From contig JBFIFO010000008.1 in the NCBI GenBank assembly GCA_041602815.1, positions 1-44,721 on the forward strand: a stretch of 44,721 nt of DNA, written 5' to 3'. The notes beneath the pieces are model-generated. The model saw nothing but the letters and a program-made list of their open reading frames with translations, made no database searches and was not told where the DNA came from. Position 1 is the first letter of the stretch, and each line of letters begins with the position of its first letter. Shown here piece by piece: positions 34,743 to 42,119 of this stretch. This DNA comes from GCA-020356105 sp041602815. Its GTDB lineage: Bacteria > Pseudomonadota > Alphaproteobacteria > UBA8366 > JADFVY01. The translations under genes and the position numbers were made by a program.

Positions 34743-35169
34743 GCGCCTCAGACGACGGCGGCGCCGCAGCCGCGGCGTCACGCTCATGGAACTGCTGGTG
34801 GTCCTGGCCATCCTGGCGCTGATCGCCACGGTCGCCGTGCCGATGTATCTCAACCATCTGACGAAGTCGCAGATCCGCACCGCCGGCATCCAGATCGACC
34901 GGCTGGGCGCCATCCTCGATGCCTACCTGCTGGACGTCGGCCGCTATCCGACGCAGGAGGAGGGCCTCGAAGCCCTGGTGTCCGCACCGCCCGGCGTCGA
35001 CCGCTGGTCCGGGCCGTATCTGAAGAACAAGGAGGCGCTGACCGACCCGTGGGGCAACGCTTACGTCTATCGGTCGCCCGGCCGGCACGGCAAGTACGAC
35101 CTCTACTCGCTGGGCGCCGACGGCAATGAGGGCGGCGACGACGAGGACAAGGACATCACGAGCTGGTAG
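34720..35169 (+). CDS. gspG: GspG, major pseudopilin
   Basis: 149 residues from a GTG start at 34720. The leader is strongly basic (LRRRRRRSRG), and cleavage before VTLMELLVVLAIL gives Glu at +5 but Val rather than Phe at +1. The C-terminal half has the signature calcium-binding region of major pseudopilins (GRYPTQEEGLEAL, then DPWGNAYVYRSPG and YDLYSLGADGNEGG). It builds the shaft of the pseudopilus. It starts inside the gspF end and precedes gspH by 4 bp. Confidence 0.94.
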   Translation: MSTISHIERLRRRRRRSRGVTLMELLVVLAILALIATVAVPMYLNHLTKSQIRTAGIQIDRLGAILDAYLLDVGRYPTQEEGLEALVSAPPGVDRWSGPYLKNKEALTDPWGNAYVYRSPGRHGKYDLYSLGADGNEGGDDEDKDITSW

Positions 35170-35173
35170 CCGC

Positions 35174-35611
35174 ATGAGGGCAAGCCGCGGATACACGCTG
35201 CTGGAGCTGCTGGTGGCCTTCACCGTGATGGGCCTGGTGCTCGCCTCGGTGCCGATGATCGTCGCCTCGGCCCGGCCGGGCCCGGCGGCGCGCGTCGCGG
35301 CGGAGGAGCTGGCGGCGGCGCTGCGCCTTACGCGCAGCGAGGCGATCGGCCGTTTCGCGCCGGCGACGCTGCTGCTCGACGTCGAGCGGCGCGTCTACCG
35401 CGGCGCCGACGGAACGGAACGGGCCCTGGCCGAGGACCTCGACCTCAAATTCGTGACCGCGCGCTCCGAGCTCGCCGGCGAACGGGCCGGGCAGATCCGC
35501 TTCTTCCCAGACGGCAGCGCGACCGGCGGCCGGATCACGGTCGCCGAGGGCGAGCAGTCCTACGTCGTGACGGTCGACTGGCTGACCGGTGCGGTCGATG
35601 TCGAGCGATAG
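35174..35611 (+). CDS. gspH: GspH, minor pseudopilin
   Basis: A 145-residue protein. A short leader (MRASRG) is followed by YTLLELLVAFTVMGLVL, with Glu at +5. The globular part is beta-rich, with ALRLTRSEAIGRF as in the GspH/FimT domain and a closing VTVDWLTGAVDVER. It belongs to the tip complex of the pseudopilus. It starts 4 bp after gspG. Confidence 0.9.
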   Translation: MRASRGYTLLELLVAFTVMGLVLASVPMIVASARPGPAARVAAEELAAALRLTRSEAIGRFAPATLLLDVERRVYRGADGTERALAEDLDLKFVTARSELAGERAGQIRFFPDGSATGGRITVAEGEQSYVVTVDWLTGAVDVER

Positions 35612-35615
35612 GGCG

Positions 35616-35996
35616 ATGACGGCGCGGCGGGCCCGGGCCCGGGGATTCACCCTGGTCGAGGTGCTGGTGGCCTTCACCATCCTCGCCTTCACCCTCGCCG
35701 CCGCCTACGGCGTGTTCTCCGACGCATCCCGCGCGGTCGCCACGGGGGAGCGCTACGGCACCGCGCTGGCGCTGGCCGAGAGCCGCCTTGCGGCGGTCGA
35801 CGCGGCGCCGCCGGACGAGTCGTGGGACGGCGCCGGCGACTTCGCCGGAATCTATCGCTGGCGGGTCGACAGTCGGATCCTGCCCGGCGCGGGCGGCTAC
35901 ACCGGACTCGATCCGGTCGTCGTGACCGTCACCGTGACCTGGGATACGGGCGGGCCGGTGGTGCTCGAGACCGTGCGCCTGAGGGCCCGATCATGA
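35616..35996 (+). CDS. gspI: GspI, minor pseudopilin
   Basis: 126 residues from the ATG at 35616, with the leader MTARRARARG and cleavage before FTLVEVLVAFTILAFTL. The domain after the helix has ALALAESRLAAVDAAPP, typical of GspI. Longer starts at 35598 (ATG) or 35589 (GTG) overlap the end of gspH and are possible. Together with H, J and K it would form the pseudopilus tip. Its stop overlaps the gspJ start. Confidence 0.9.
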   Translation: MTARRARARGFTLVEVLVAFTILAFTLAAAYGVFSDASRAVATGERYGTALALAESRLAAVDAAPPDESWDGAGDFAGIYRWRVDSRILPGAGGYTGLDPVVVTVTVTWDTGGPVVLETVRLRARS

Positions 35997-36646
35997 TGGC
36001 CGCCGCAAGCCCCCGCACGCGCGGCGTCACGCTGGTCGAGATCGTCATCGCGCTCGCCATCCTCGGCATGACAGCGACCCTCGCGCTCGGCGGGCTGCGC
36101 CTCGGCGTGCGCACCTGGGAGACGGTGGGCAATCGCGTGGAGGCCGAATCGCACGCGCAGATCGTGCGCGGCTTCCTGCGCCGTACCCTGTCGCAAGCAA
36201 CGCCGGTGCTCGAGGCCGGCGCCGACGGCAGGCCGCAGCCGCTGTTCGCGGGCAGCAGCGAGACGCTTTCGCTGGTGGCGCCGCTGGCCGCCCATCTCGG
36301 CCTTGGCGGGCTGCAGCGTCTCGAGCTGTCGGTCGAGGAGATGGGGCGCGGCGACGGCCAGCGCCTGGTGCTGACGCGCACGCCGTACCATAGGCCCGGG
36401 CGCGACGATGGCCCGGCGGCCGACGCTGAGCCGGAGCGGCACGTGCTGTTCGAGGGCGAAGCCCGCATCGAGCTCGATTACCTGCGCGAGACGGACAGTG
36501 GCGCGCGCTCCTGGACCGGGTCGTGGCGCGACGAGCCGAAGCTGCCGCTGGCGGTTCGGGTGACTATCGATGCGCCGCGCGGCGACCGGCCGTGGCCCGA
36601 CCTCATCGTGCCGCTGCGCGTCACCGCATCGACGGGGCGCCTATGA
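35993..36646 (+). CDS. gspJ: GspJ, minor pseudopilin
   Basis: A 217-residue protein with the leader SPRTRG and mature start VTLVEIVIALAILGMTATL. The remainder is the larger GspJ globular domain (FLRRTLSQATPVL, then LFEGEARIELDYL and a WRDEPKLPLAVRVTI segment conserved in J subunits). It is the scaffold of the I-J-K tip. ATGA overlaps occur at both ends. Confidence 0.9.
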   Translation: MMAAASPRTRGVTLVEIVIALAILGMTATLALGGLRLGVRTWETVGNRVEAESHAQIVRGFLRRTLSQATPVLEAGADGRPQPLFAGSSETLSLVAPLAAHLGLGGLQRLELSVEEMGRGDGQRLVLTRTPYHRPGRDDGPAADAEPERHVLFEGEARIELDYLRETDSGARSWTGSWRDEPKLPLAVRVTIDAPRGDRPWPDLIVPLRVTASTGRL

Positions 36647-37731
36647 AGTCCGGCGCGGCTATCATCGGCGCCACGATCGCCGCCTTCCTGCGCTGGTGGC
36701 TGGGCGAGCTGTCGGCGCTGGTGCCAACACCGGTGCGCGGGGCGTTCTCGGGCGAGGCCGCCCTGCTTGCGGTCGCCGTCGACAATGGCGAGGCCCGGCT
36801 GTCGCGCCTCGTGCGCGGCACGCGAACCGCGCTCGGCCGGGTCGATCTCGCGGCCGACAAGGCGGCCCAGCGCGCCGCCGTCTCCGCCGTCGTGCGCGGC
36901 CGGCTGCGCCGTGCCGTCGTGGCGCTCACCCTGCCGGCCGAGCGGGTGCTGCGCAAGACGCTCGATCTGCCGCTGGCGGCCGAGGCGGATCTCGGCGACC
37001 TGCTGCGCTTCGAACTCGACCGCCAGACCCCGTTCTCGCCCGAGCAGGCGCGCTACGACTACCGCGTCGCCGCGCGCGACCGGACGTCCGGCCGCATGAA
37101 GGTGGAGATCGCCGTGGCGCCACGCGAGGAGGTCGAGCGGGCGCTGGCGCTGGCCGCCGACTGGGGCCTTGCGCCCGACTTCGTCACCGCCGCGGGCGAC
37201 GAGGAGGCCGAGCCGGCCTTCGACCTGTCCGGCCGCGCCCAGCCCAACGGGTTCGGCGGACGCGCGGTGGTAACGGCGCTGCTGGCGGCGATCGCGGCGG
37301 GGCTGCTGGCGGTCGCGGTGGCGCTGCCGCTGCAATGGCAGGCCGCGGCGGCGGACGAGGCCGAGGAGGCGCTGGCGGTGGCCCGCGCCGCGGCCCGCGA
37401 GGCGGCCGATCTGCGCGAAGAGCTGGGGCGGCGGCGGCAGGATGCGCGCTTCCTGATCGACCGCAAGCTCAACGCGACGATGGCGGTGTCCGTGTTGGCG
37501 GACCTGACGCGGCTGCTGCCCGACGACAGCTACCTGTTCGAGCTGCGCCTGCAGGACGGAAGGCTGCGGGTGCGCGGCTACGCGCCGTCCGCGTCGCCCT
37601 TGCTTGAGCTGTTCGAGAACCATCCGCGGTTCGGCGGCGCGCGCTTCGAATCCCCGGTCACGCGGGTCCCCGGCATCGACAAGGAGCGCTTCGACCTGTC
37701 GGTGGCCCTGGTCGCGGAGGGCGCGTCGTGA
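36643..37731 (+). CDS. gspL: GspL-like inner-membrane platform protein
   Basis: A 362-residue protein. The N-terminal cytoplasmic part is actin-like (RRAVVALTLPAERVLRKTL and LLRFELDRQTPFSPEQ, the GspL/PilM-type substrate-recruiting fold). One transmembrane segment at about residues 205-230 (LLAAIAAGLLAVAVALPL) is followed by a coiled-coil and a periplasmic ferredoxin-like domain (LTRLLPDDSYLFELRL), as in PilN. It is thought to connect the ATPase to GspM and the pseudopilus. It is shorter than E. coli GspL and closer to the PilN-fused form. Confidence 0.85.
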   Translation: MKSGAAIIGATIAAFLRWWLGELSALVPTPVRGAFSGEAALLAVAVDNGEARLSRLVRGTRTALGRVDLAADKAAQRAAVSAVVRGRLRRAVVALTLPAERVLRKTLDLPLAAEADLGDLLRFELDRQTPFSPEQARYDYRVAARDRTSGRMKVEIAVAPREEVERALALAADWGLAPDFVTAAGDEEAEPAFDLSGRAQPNGFGGRAVVTALLAAIAAGLLAVAVALPLQWQAAAADEAEEALAVARAAAREAADLREELGRRRQDARFLIDRKLNATMAVSVLADLTRLLPDDSYLFELRLQDGRLRVRGYAPSASPLLELFENHPRFGGARFESPVTRVPGIDKERFDLSVALVAEGAS

Positions 37732-38321
37732 GCCCGGGTCTGCCGCCGCTGGCCGGGCGCCTCGCCGCGCTGGCGCTGCTGGTGGGGCTGCTGGCGCTGG
37801 TCTGGCTGCTCGGCCTGGCGCCGCTGCTCGACGGCTACCGCGCCGATCGCGAGACCGTCGCGTTCGTCACAGAACAGCTGCCGCGGCTCGAGCGCCAGGC
37901 CGCCGAGGCGCCGATGCTGCGGGCCGAGCTCGAGCGCGCCGCGCGCGATCCGACCGGGCGCACGCGGCTGCTCGGCGGGGCCAGCGACGAGCTCGCCGGC
38001 GCCGACCTGCAGACCCGCGTGTCGCGCGATGCCACGCGTCACGGCCTGGCGCTGCGCAGCGCCCAGATCCTGCCGCCGGTCGACGAGGAAGGCTTCCGAC
38101 GCATCGGCATCAGGGTGGCGCTGGAGGGCACCCTCGGCGGGCTGCGCCGGCTGATCTACAACATCGAGACGGCGCCGACCTTCCTGTTCATCGACAACCT
38201 CGAGATCCGCAGCCGCAGCGGCGGCCGCATCGTGCAGCGCCAGAACGCGCCGGCGCCGCCGGAGGAGCGGCTGGCCATCCGCTTCGACGTGCACGCCTAC
38301 CGCCGGGAGTCGGCGCCGTGA
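37728..38321 (+). CDS. gspM: GspM-like inner-membrane platform protein
   Basis: 197 residues from a GTG start inside a GTGA overlap. One N-terminal transmembrane helix (LAALALLVGLLALVWLLGL) is followed by a coiled-coil and a periplasmic ferredoxin-like domain (LEGTLGGLRRLIYNIETAP, then FLFIDNLEIRSR). This is the GspM/PilO-type partner of GspL. It is assigned by position and fold pattern. Confidence 0.85.
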   Translation: MSPGLPPLAGRLAALALLVGLLALVWLLGLAPLLDGYRADRETVAFVTEQLPRLERQAAEAPMLRAELERAARDPTGRTRLLGGASDELAGADLQTRVSRDATRHGLALRSAQILPPVDEEGFRRIGIRVALEGTLGGLRRLIYNIETAPTFLFIDNLEIRSRSGGRIVQRQNAPAPPEERLAIRFDVHAYRRESAP

Positions 38322-38971
38322 GGGCGCGGCGCGCACCGGCGCGCGGCCTCGCCGCCCTGCTGCTGCTGTGCCTGCTGCTCGCCGGCGCGCTGGCCCTGGA
38401 GACGCGCTATCCGCAGGCGCTGGTGCTGTCGGTGGCGCTGCCCGGCGCCGAGCCGATGGCGGGGCCGCAACCCGGGCCCGGCGGCACGGTCGAGGACGGC
38501 GTCTACCGGCCGCCCGGCGAGGGCGACTTCGCAGTGATCGAGCGGCGCCCGTTGTTCTCGCCGACGCGGCGCCCGCCCGATTCCGGCGACACCGCCGTGG
38601 ACGACGGCCCGGCGCCCCCGGCGGCGCTCGACGGGCTGGTACTCACCGGCATCATCCGCGCCGGCGATGCGTGGGTCGCGATCGTCGAGCCGGTCGGCCC
38701 GCCGCGGCCGGGCAACGAGGCGCTGTCGCTGCGCGTCGGCGAAACGCTGCGCGGCTGGAGCGTGGAGCAGATCGGCACCGACCGGCTGGTGCTGGTGCAC
38801 GGCGCGCAGCGCTTCGAGATGGCGCTGACCGACGATCCGGCGCGCCGCCGCACCCGTCCGCGCGTGTTGACTCCGCCGGCCGGCACGTTGCGCGCCCCCG
38901 GCCAGTTCGCGCCACAACCGCAGCCCGCGCCGCAGCCGCAGCCGCAACCGCAACCGCAGTCGGACCAGTAA
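38318..38971 (+). CDS. gspN: GspN/GspC-like protein with the C homology region and PQ tail
   Basis: 217 residues from a GTG start (GTGA overlap with gspM). It has an N-terminal membrane segment (LAALLLLCLLLAGALAL), then a domain resembling the GspC homology region (IERRPLFSPTRRPP, LDGLVLTGIIRAGDAWVAI, LRVGETLRGWSVEQI), which in GspC contacts the secretin. There is no PDZ domain. The tail is a Pro-Gln repeat. No other GspC is present, so this may serve as the inner-to-outer membrane link. The name gspN is used for lack of a better one. Confidence 0.7.
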   Translation: MRARRAPARGLAALLLLCLLLAGALALETRYPQALVLSVALPGAEPMAGPQPGPGGTVEDGVYRPPGEGDFAVIERRPLFSPTRRPPDSGDTAVDDGPAPPAALDGLVLTGIIRAGDAWVAIVEPVGPPRPGNEALSLRVGETLRGWSVEQIGTDRLVLVHGAQRFEMALTDDPARRRTRPRVLTPPAGTLRAPGQFAPQPQPAPQPQPQPQPQSDQ

Positions 38972-39074
38972 CGGCGCTGTCGCCCACGACCTGTACGACC
39001 TGGGTGGGGCGCTGTACGCCGAGGCCGACGGCGCCGGCACGGTGTTGAGCGAATACATCACGCTGGGCGGCGCG
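38964..39074 (+). pseudogene. RHS/YD-repeat remnant
   Basis: In the frame read from 38964, the translation runs through YDLGGALYAEADGAGTV and SEYITLGGAIA, the consensus of an RHS/YD-repeat unit. No start codon, no further repeats and no matching toxin tip follow; the frame continues into unrelated sequence. It overlaps the end of gspN by 8 bp in another frame. It is best read as a leftover of a deleted RHS polymorphic-toxin gene. Confidence 0.6.
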
Positions 39075-39084
39075 ATCGCCCGAC

Positions 39085-39262
39085 GGGGCCGTGCCGTCGT
39101 AGGGGCGCCGGACCGAAACATCGCCGCGATCCCCGCGGGAGCCGTCGCCGGCCTCCGGATGCGGTTACGACGGGGTGCGGGTGGCCGAGGACCGGGCTGC
39201 CCGCGGCGGTGTCCGCGAGGCGGCCCCGCGCCAAATGAAACACGCAGTAACGCATGCCTGAC
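39085..39262. repeat. ~175-bp dispersed repeat, copy 1
   Basis: This stretch and 40134-40305 share long blocks, such as ACATCGCCGCGATCCC, GTCGCCGGCCTCC / TTCGCCGGCCTCC, GCGCCAAATG and ACGCATGCCTGAC, in the same order and strand. Reverse-strand translations are also alike (FHLA.., PVV.ASGGRRR), so an origin as coding sequence is possible but no intact gene is present. It lies 194 bp before the zinc-ribbon gene. The whole gap 38972-39455 holds this repeat, the RHS remnant and an AT-rich upstream region. Confidence 0.7.
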
Positions 39263-39455
39263 CCCGTCTTTAACGCCCCCGTCTCCGTATTGACCGCGTC
39301 CCCTGCCCCTCCGACTTGTTATCGCACCCTGCACTCAAGAGAATTCGTGCGTTAAATTTTTGTTCAACCCCGTACGTATATTGTTGGTCACGCGGCGTTC
39401 AGGGCCGACTTCTTCATATTTTTCGAATTTTTCGATCTGAGGAATAGAGGGAAAA

Positions 39456-40100
39456 ATGGTTATTTACGGTTGGCGCGGCAGCGTCGTTTCCGGCGGGCAG
39501 ATCCAGGACATGGAATGCCCCAATTGCGGAAACAACCTGTATCAGACGTTCGGCATCCTGCAGTATTTCCATATTTTCTGGATTCCGCTGTTTCCCTATT
39601 CGAGAAAGCCGGGCATGGAATGCCAGAACTGCAAGCATACGCAGGTCGGCAATGAGATCCGCGATCCCGTGCGCGGCAAGATCAAGGCCTCCGTGTTCAC
39701 GATGGCAAGAACGGCGCCGAAATTCGCCGGCCTGGCGCTTATCGTCGCATTCGTGGCCTTCATCGCGGTGCGGGATTCACGCGAGGCGGAGCAGCAGAGT
39801 CTCTACATGGAAAACCCGGCGATCGGCGATATGTACGTCATCAGGGTTTCCAGGGCCTTTGAAGGCGGCGACCCGGACTACGACTATGCGCTGATGCGGG
39901 TCGAGTCCGTCGACGGAGATCAGGTCGGGTTCAAACTGGCTCTCACGCATTACAACCTCGTGCGTGGCCCCAGGGACGATATCGGCAATGGAAAGGCCTA
40001 CGGTCCGGGCTATTACGACGAGCCGGTCCACGTCTTCGCCCGCGACGAGCTGAGAGCCATCCGGGAAGCCGGCGGAATCCGCTCCATCCACAGACAGTGA
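39456..40100 (+). CDS. Zinc-ribbon membrane protein
   Basis: A 214-residue protein. An N-terminal zinc ribbon has CPNC (21-24) and CQNC (56-59), with the hydrophobic FGILQYFHIFWIPLFPY between the knuckles, as in the zinc-ribbon_15 family. A single transmembrane segment (FAGLALIVAFVAFIAV, about 90-105) separates it from a 105-residue C-terminal domain (AIGDMYVIRVSRAFE, then YDYALMRVESVDGDQVGF) that I do not recognise. The AT-rich upstream region and lower GC set it apart from the secretion genes. As it stands between two repeat copies, an immunity or accessory role is conceivable. Confidence 0.75.
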   Translation: MVIYGWRGSVVSGGQIQDMECPNCGNNLYQTFGILQYFHIFWIPLFPYSRKPGMECQNCKHTQVGNEIRDPVRGKIKASVFTMARTAPKFAGLALIVAFVAFIAVRDSREAEQQSLYMENPAIGDMYVIRVSRAFEGGDPDYDYALMRVESVDGDQVGFKLALTHYNLVRGPRDDIGNGKAYGPGYYDEPVHVFARDELRAIREAGGIRSIHRQ

Positions 40101-40133
40101 CGGGGTCGGGCACGCGATCTTGCGTCGTTGGCC

Positions 40134-40305
40134 GGGCCGTTGTCCCGGGGCCGGATCGGGACATCGCCGCGATCCCGGCAGCTGCCTTCGCCGGCCTCCC
40201 GATGCGGCGACCACGGGGCGCGGGTAGCTGACGAACAGGCGGCCCGCGGCAGCAACCGCGAGGTGGTCCGGCGCCAAATGGAAAACGCGACAACGCATGC
40301 CTGAC
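40134..40305. repeat. ~175-bp dispersed repeat, copy 2
   Basis: Same orientation as copy 1 (39085-39262). Shared blocks include ACATCGCCGCGATCCC, GATGCGG, GGGGCGCGGGT/GGGGTGCGGGT, CCGCGAGG, GCGCCAAATG and ACGCATGCCTGAC. It ends 42 bp before the barstar-family gene. Divergence between copies is moderate, so the duplication is not recent. Confidence 0.7.
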
Positions 40306-40347
40306 GCTTGTCTGACCCCTGTCTCACCAGATCTACCTGCATAACAG

Positions 40348-40737
40348 ATGGCCATGCCCAGCCGCGCGCAGTCATTCCGGTTTCTCGATGATCCGAACGC
40401 ATACCGGGAGCCCGCGGCGTTCGTCGTAAGACTGCCGTCGGGCGTGGCCGGTAAGTCCGAACTGCTGAACCTGCTGTATGAGCGCCTCATCCTTCCGGGC
40501 TATTTCGGCTTCAACTGGGACGCGCTGTCTGATTGCCTGCGGGACTTCCACTGGATCCGTGAGGTGCAGGTCGCCCTAATACATGAAGACTTGCCCCAGC
40601 TGCCCGAGGAGGATCTGCGGATCTACCTGTCGGTCCTGGCCCACGCGGTCCTCGACTGGAACCGGTCGGACGAACACGCACTGGAGATCGTCTTTCCAGA
40701 GGCGGCACGAGCGACCATCAATCGCCTGTTTCGGTAA
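40348..40737 (+). CDS. Barstar-family RNase inhibitor, orphan
   Basis: A 129-residue protein. The barstar core is clear: LLNLLYERLILPGYFGFNW followed by DALSDCLRDFHWI, where the WDAL and DCL blocks form the RNase-binding surface. A C-terminal half with LAHAVLDWNRSDEHALEIVF matches the family. Barstars block barnase-type ribonucleases, often as immunity proteins for polymorphic toxins. No barnase-like toxin gene is in the window, so this is an orphan immunity gene. Starts at 40348 and 40354 are equally possible. Confidence 0.85.
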   Translation: MAMPSRAQSFRFLDDPNAYREPAAFVVRLPSGVAGKSELLNLLYERLILPGYFGFNWDALSDCLRDFHWIREVQVALIHEDLPQLPEEDLRIYLSVLAHAVLDWNRSDEHALEIVFPEAARATINRLFR

Positions 40738-40826
40738 CCTTCCGGTGGCGCAGCAATTGATTGACCGAATTGCGGCGCCGTACCGGGCATTGTGCAGCAA
40801 AGCAACAGACACCCGAGGCCGCGCGC

Positions 40827-41045
40827 ATGCCGGAAATCATCCGCTGTCCGAGCTGCGATGCGGAAACCTACCGGGGCCTCGCCGCGTGCCCGCACAGCGG
40901 CGCCGGCATGCCGCCGCACCTGTCGCTGGGCGCACCGCCGCTTCCCGGCGCCGAGGCGGAGCCGACCCGCCTCGTGCCGCGGCTGGCGGCGTTTCTTGCG
41001 TTCGTCGCCCTCGGGATTCTCGTCAGAATGCTGTTCGCGGGGTGA
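40827..41045 (+). CDS. Small membrane protein with an incomplete zinc ribbon
   Basis: A 72-residue protein. It starts with IRCPSCDAETYRGLAACPHSG, so the zinc-ribbon ligands are Cys7, Cys10 and Cys21, but the fourth is Ser24 in place of Cys. A Pro-rich linker follows and then one transmembrane segment (AAFLAFVALGILVRML) near the C-terminus. Function is unknown. The start at 40827 was preferred over an upstream ATG because the ribbon begins directly after it. Confidence 0.6.
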   Translation: MPEIIRCPSCDAETYRGLAACPHSGAGMPPHLSLGAPPLPGAEAEPTRLVPRLAAFLAFVALGILVRMLFAG

Positions 41046-41293
41046 GCTGCCCCGGCGAAGCGGTTTGCCGCGCAGGGCCGCGCGGCGCCGCCGGCCGCGG
41101 ATACGGCATCCGCGCCCCGATCCCGCCGCCATCGTTCGGGACCGGCCTGCGGCCCTCCTCGGGATGAGGCCGCCGCGCGGCTGCGTTCGGCACGGAACAT
41201 GCCCTTCCAACGGCATTGCGCGGATGCCGCGCAAGTGGATAATGCGCAGGAGGGACGCCAGCAACGGGGCGCGATAAGGGAGGCGCACGCATC

Positions 41294-42079
41294 ATGGATC
41301 TCGGACTGAAGGGCCGGAACGCCGCGATCACGGGCTCCAGCCGCGGCATCGGCAACGCCATCGCCACCGCGCTCGCCGCCGAGGGCTGCAACGTCGCCCT
41401 GTCGGGCCGCGACCAGGGCAACCTCGACAAGGCGCTCGGCCCCATCGAGGCGCGCGGCGTCAAGGCCGTCGGCATCGCCTGCGACCTCGCCACCTCTTCC
41501 GGCTGCGAGGCCTTCATCGACGGCGCCGTCGCCGGGCTCGGCGGGCTCGACATCCTGGTCAACAACGTCGGCGGCATGGTCCCCGGCACGCTCGACAGCC
41601 TCACCGACGAGATGTGGGAACAGGTGCTGCGCACCAACCTGATGGGCTATGTCTGGGCCACCAAGTTCGCGGTGCCGCACCTCAAGAATTCGAAGGCGGG
41701 GCGCATCCTGATGGTCTCGGGCGTGACCGGCAAGCAGCTCCTGCCCGGGGCGCTGACGACGACGCTGCCGAACGCCGCGATCATCGGCTTCTGCAAGCTG
41801 ATGGCGGCGGAGCTCGGCCCCTCCGGGATCACCGTCAACAACATCTGCCCCGGCTTCACCAACACCGAATCCTGGGGCCCGCGCGCCGAGGCGATGGCCA
41901 AGGTGCGCGGCACCACCGCCGATGCGGTGCGCAAGGCGGTCGCCGACCAGACGATGCTGGGCCGCTGGGCCGAGCCGGAGGAGATCGGCGCCGTCGCCGC
42001 CTTCCTGGTCTCGGACCGGAACGCCTACATGACCGGAACCACGGTCGAGGTGTGCGGCGGCTTCACCAGGTATCTGTGA
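41294..42079 (+). CDS. SDR family protein lacking the YxxxK motif
   Basis: A 261-residue protein with a normal SDR N-terminus (TGSSRGIGNA, then VNNVGGMVPG) and typical C-terminus (GITVNNICPGFTNTE, then NAYMTGTTVEVCGG). At the catalytic position, where YxxxK is expected before AAIIGF, the sequence reads TTLPN, so Tyr and Lys are both missing. The Ser of VSGVTG is kept. It may use different chemistry or have a binding role. It starts after a GGAGG-like site and precedes the E1 gene by 40 bp on the same strand, so the two are probably in one operon. Confidence 0.85.
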   Translation: MDLGLKGRNAAITGSSRGIGNAIATALAAEGCNVALSGRDQGNLDKALGPIEARGVKAVGIACDLATSSGCEAFIDGAVAGLGGLDILVNNVGGMVPGTLDSLTDEMWEQVLRTNLMGYVWATKFAVPHLKNSKAGRILMVSGVTGKQLLPGALTTTLPNAAIIGFCKLMAAELGPSGITVNNICPGFTNTESWGPRAEAMAKVRGTTADAVRKAVADQTMLGRWAEPEEIGAVAAFLVSDRNAYMTGTTVEVCGGFTRYL

Positions 42080-42119
42080 GGCGGGCACACGCGGGCGGGC
42101 GCGGCGCGCGGAGGGAAGG

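Noticed and set aside
38880..38971. Pro-Gln coding repeats at the end of gspN as a CRISPR or satellite array
   Set aside because: The period is one short codon pair in a coding frame, with no spacers; it is a low-complexity protein tail.
39042..39293. 83-codon plus-strand frame spanning the RHS remnant and repeat 1
   Set aside because: Only the first part resembles RHS; the rest is repeat DNA in a chance open frame, so it was treated as a remnant and not a gene.
41046..41293. Third copy of the ~175-bp repeat after the small zinc-ribbon gene
   Set aside because: Similar GC-rich composition but none of the shared blocks in order; nothing else identifiable in this gap.
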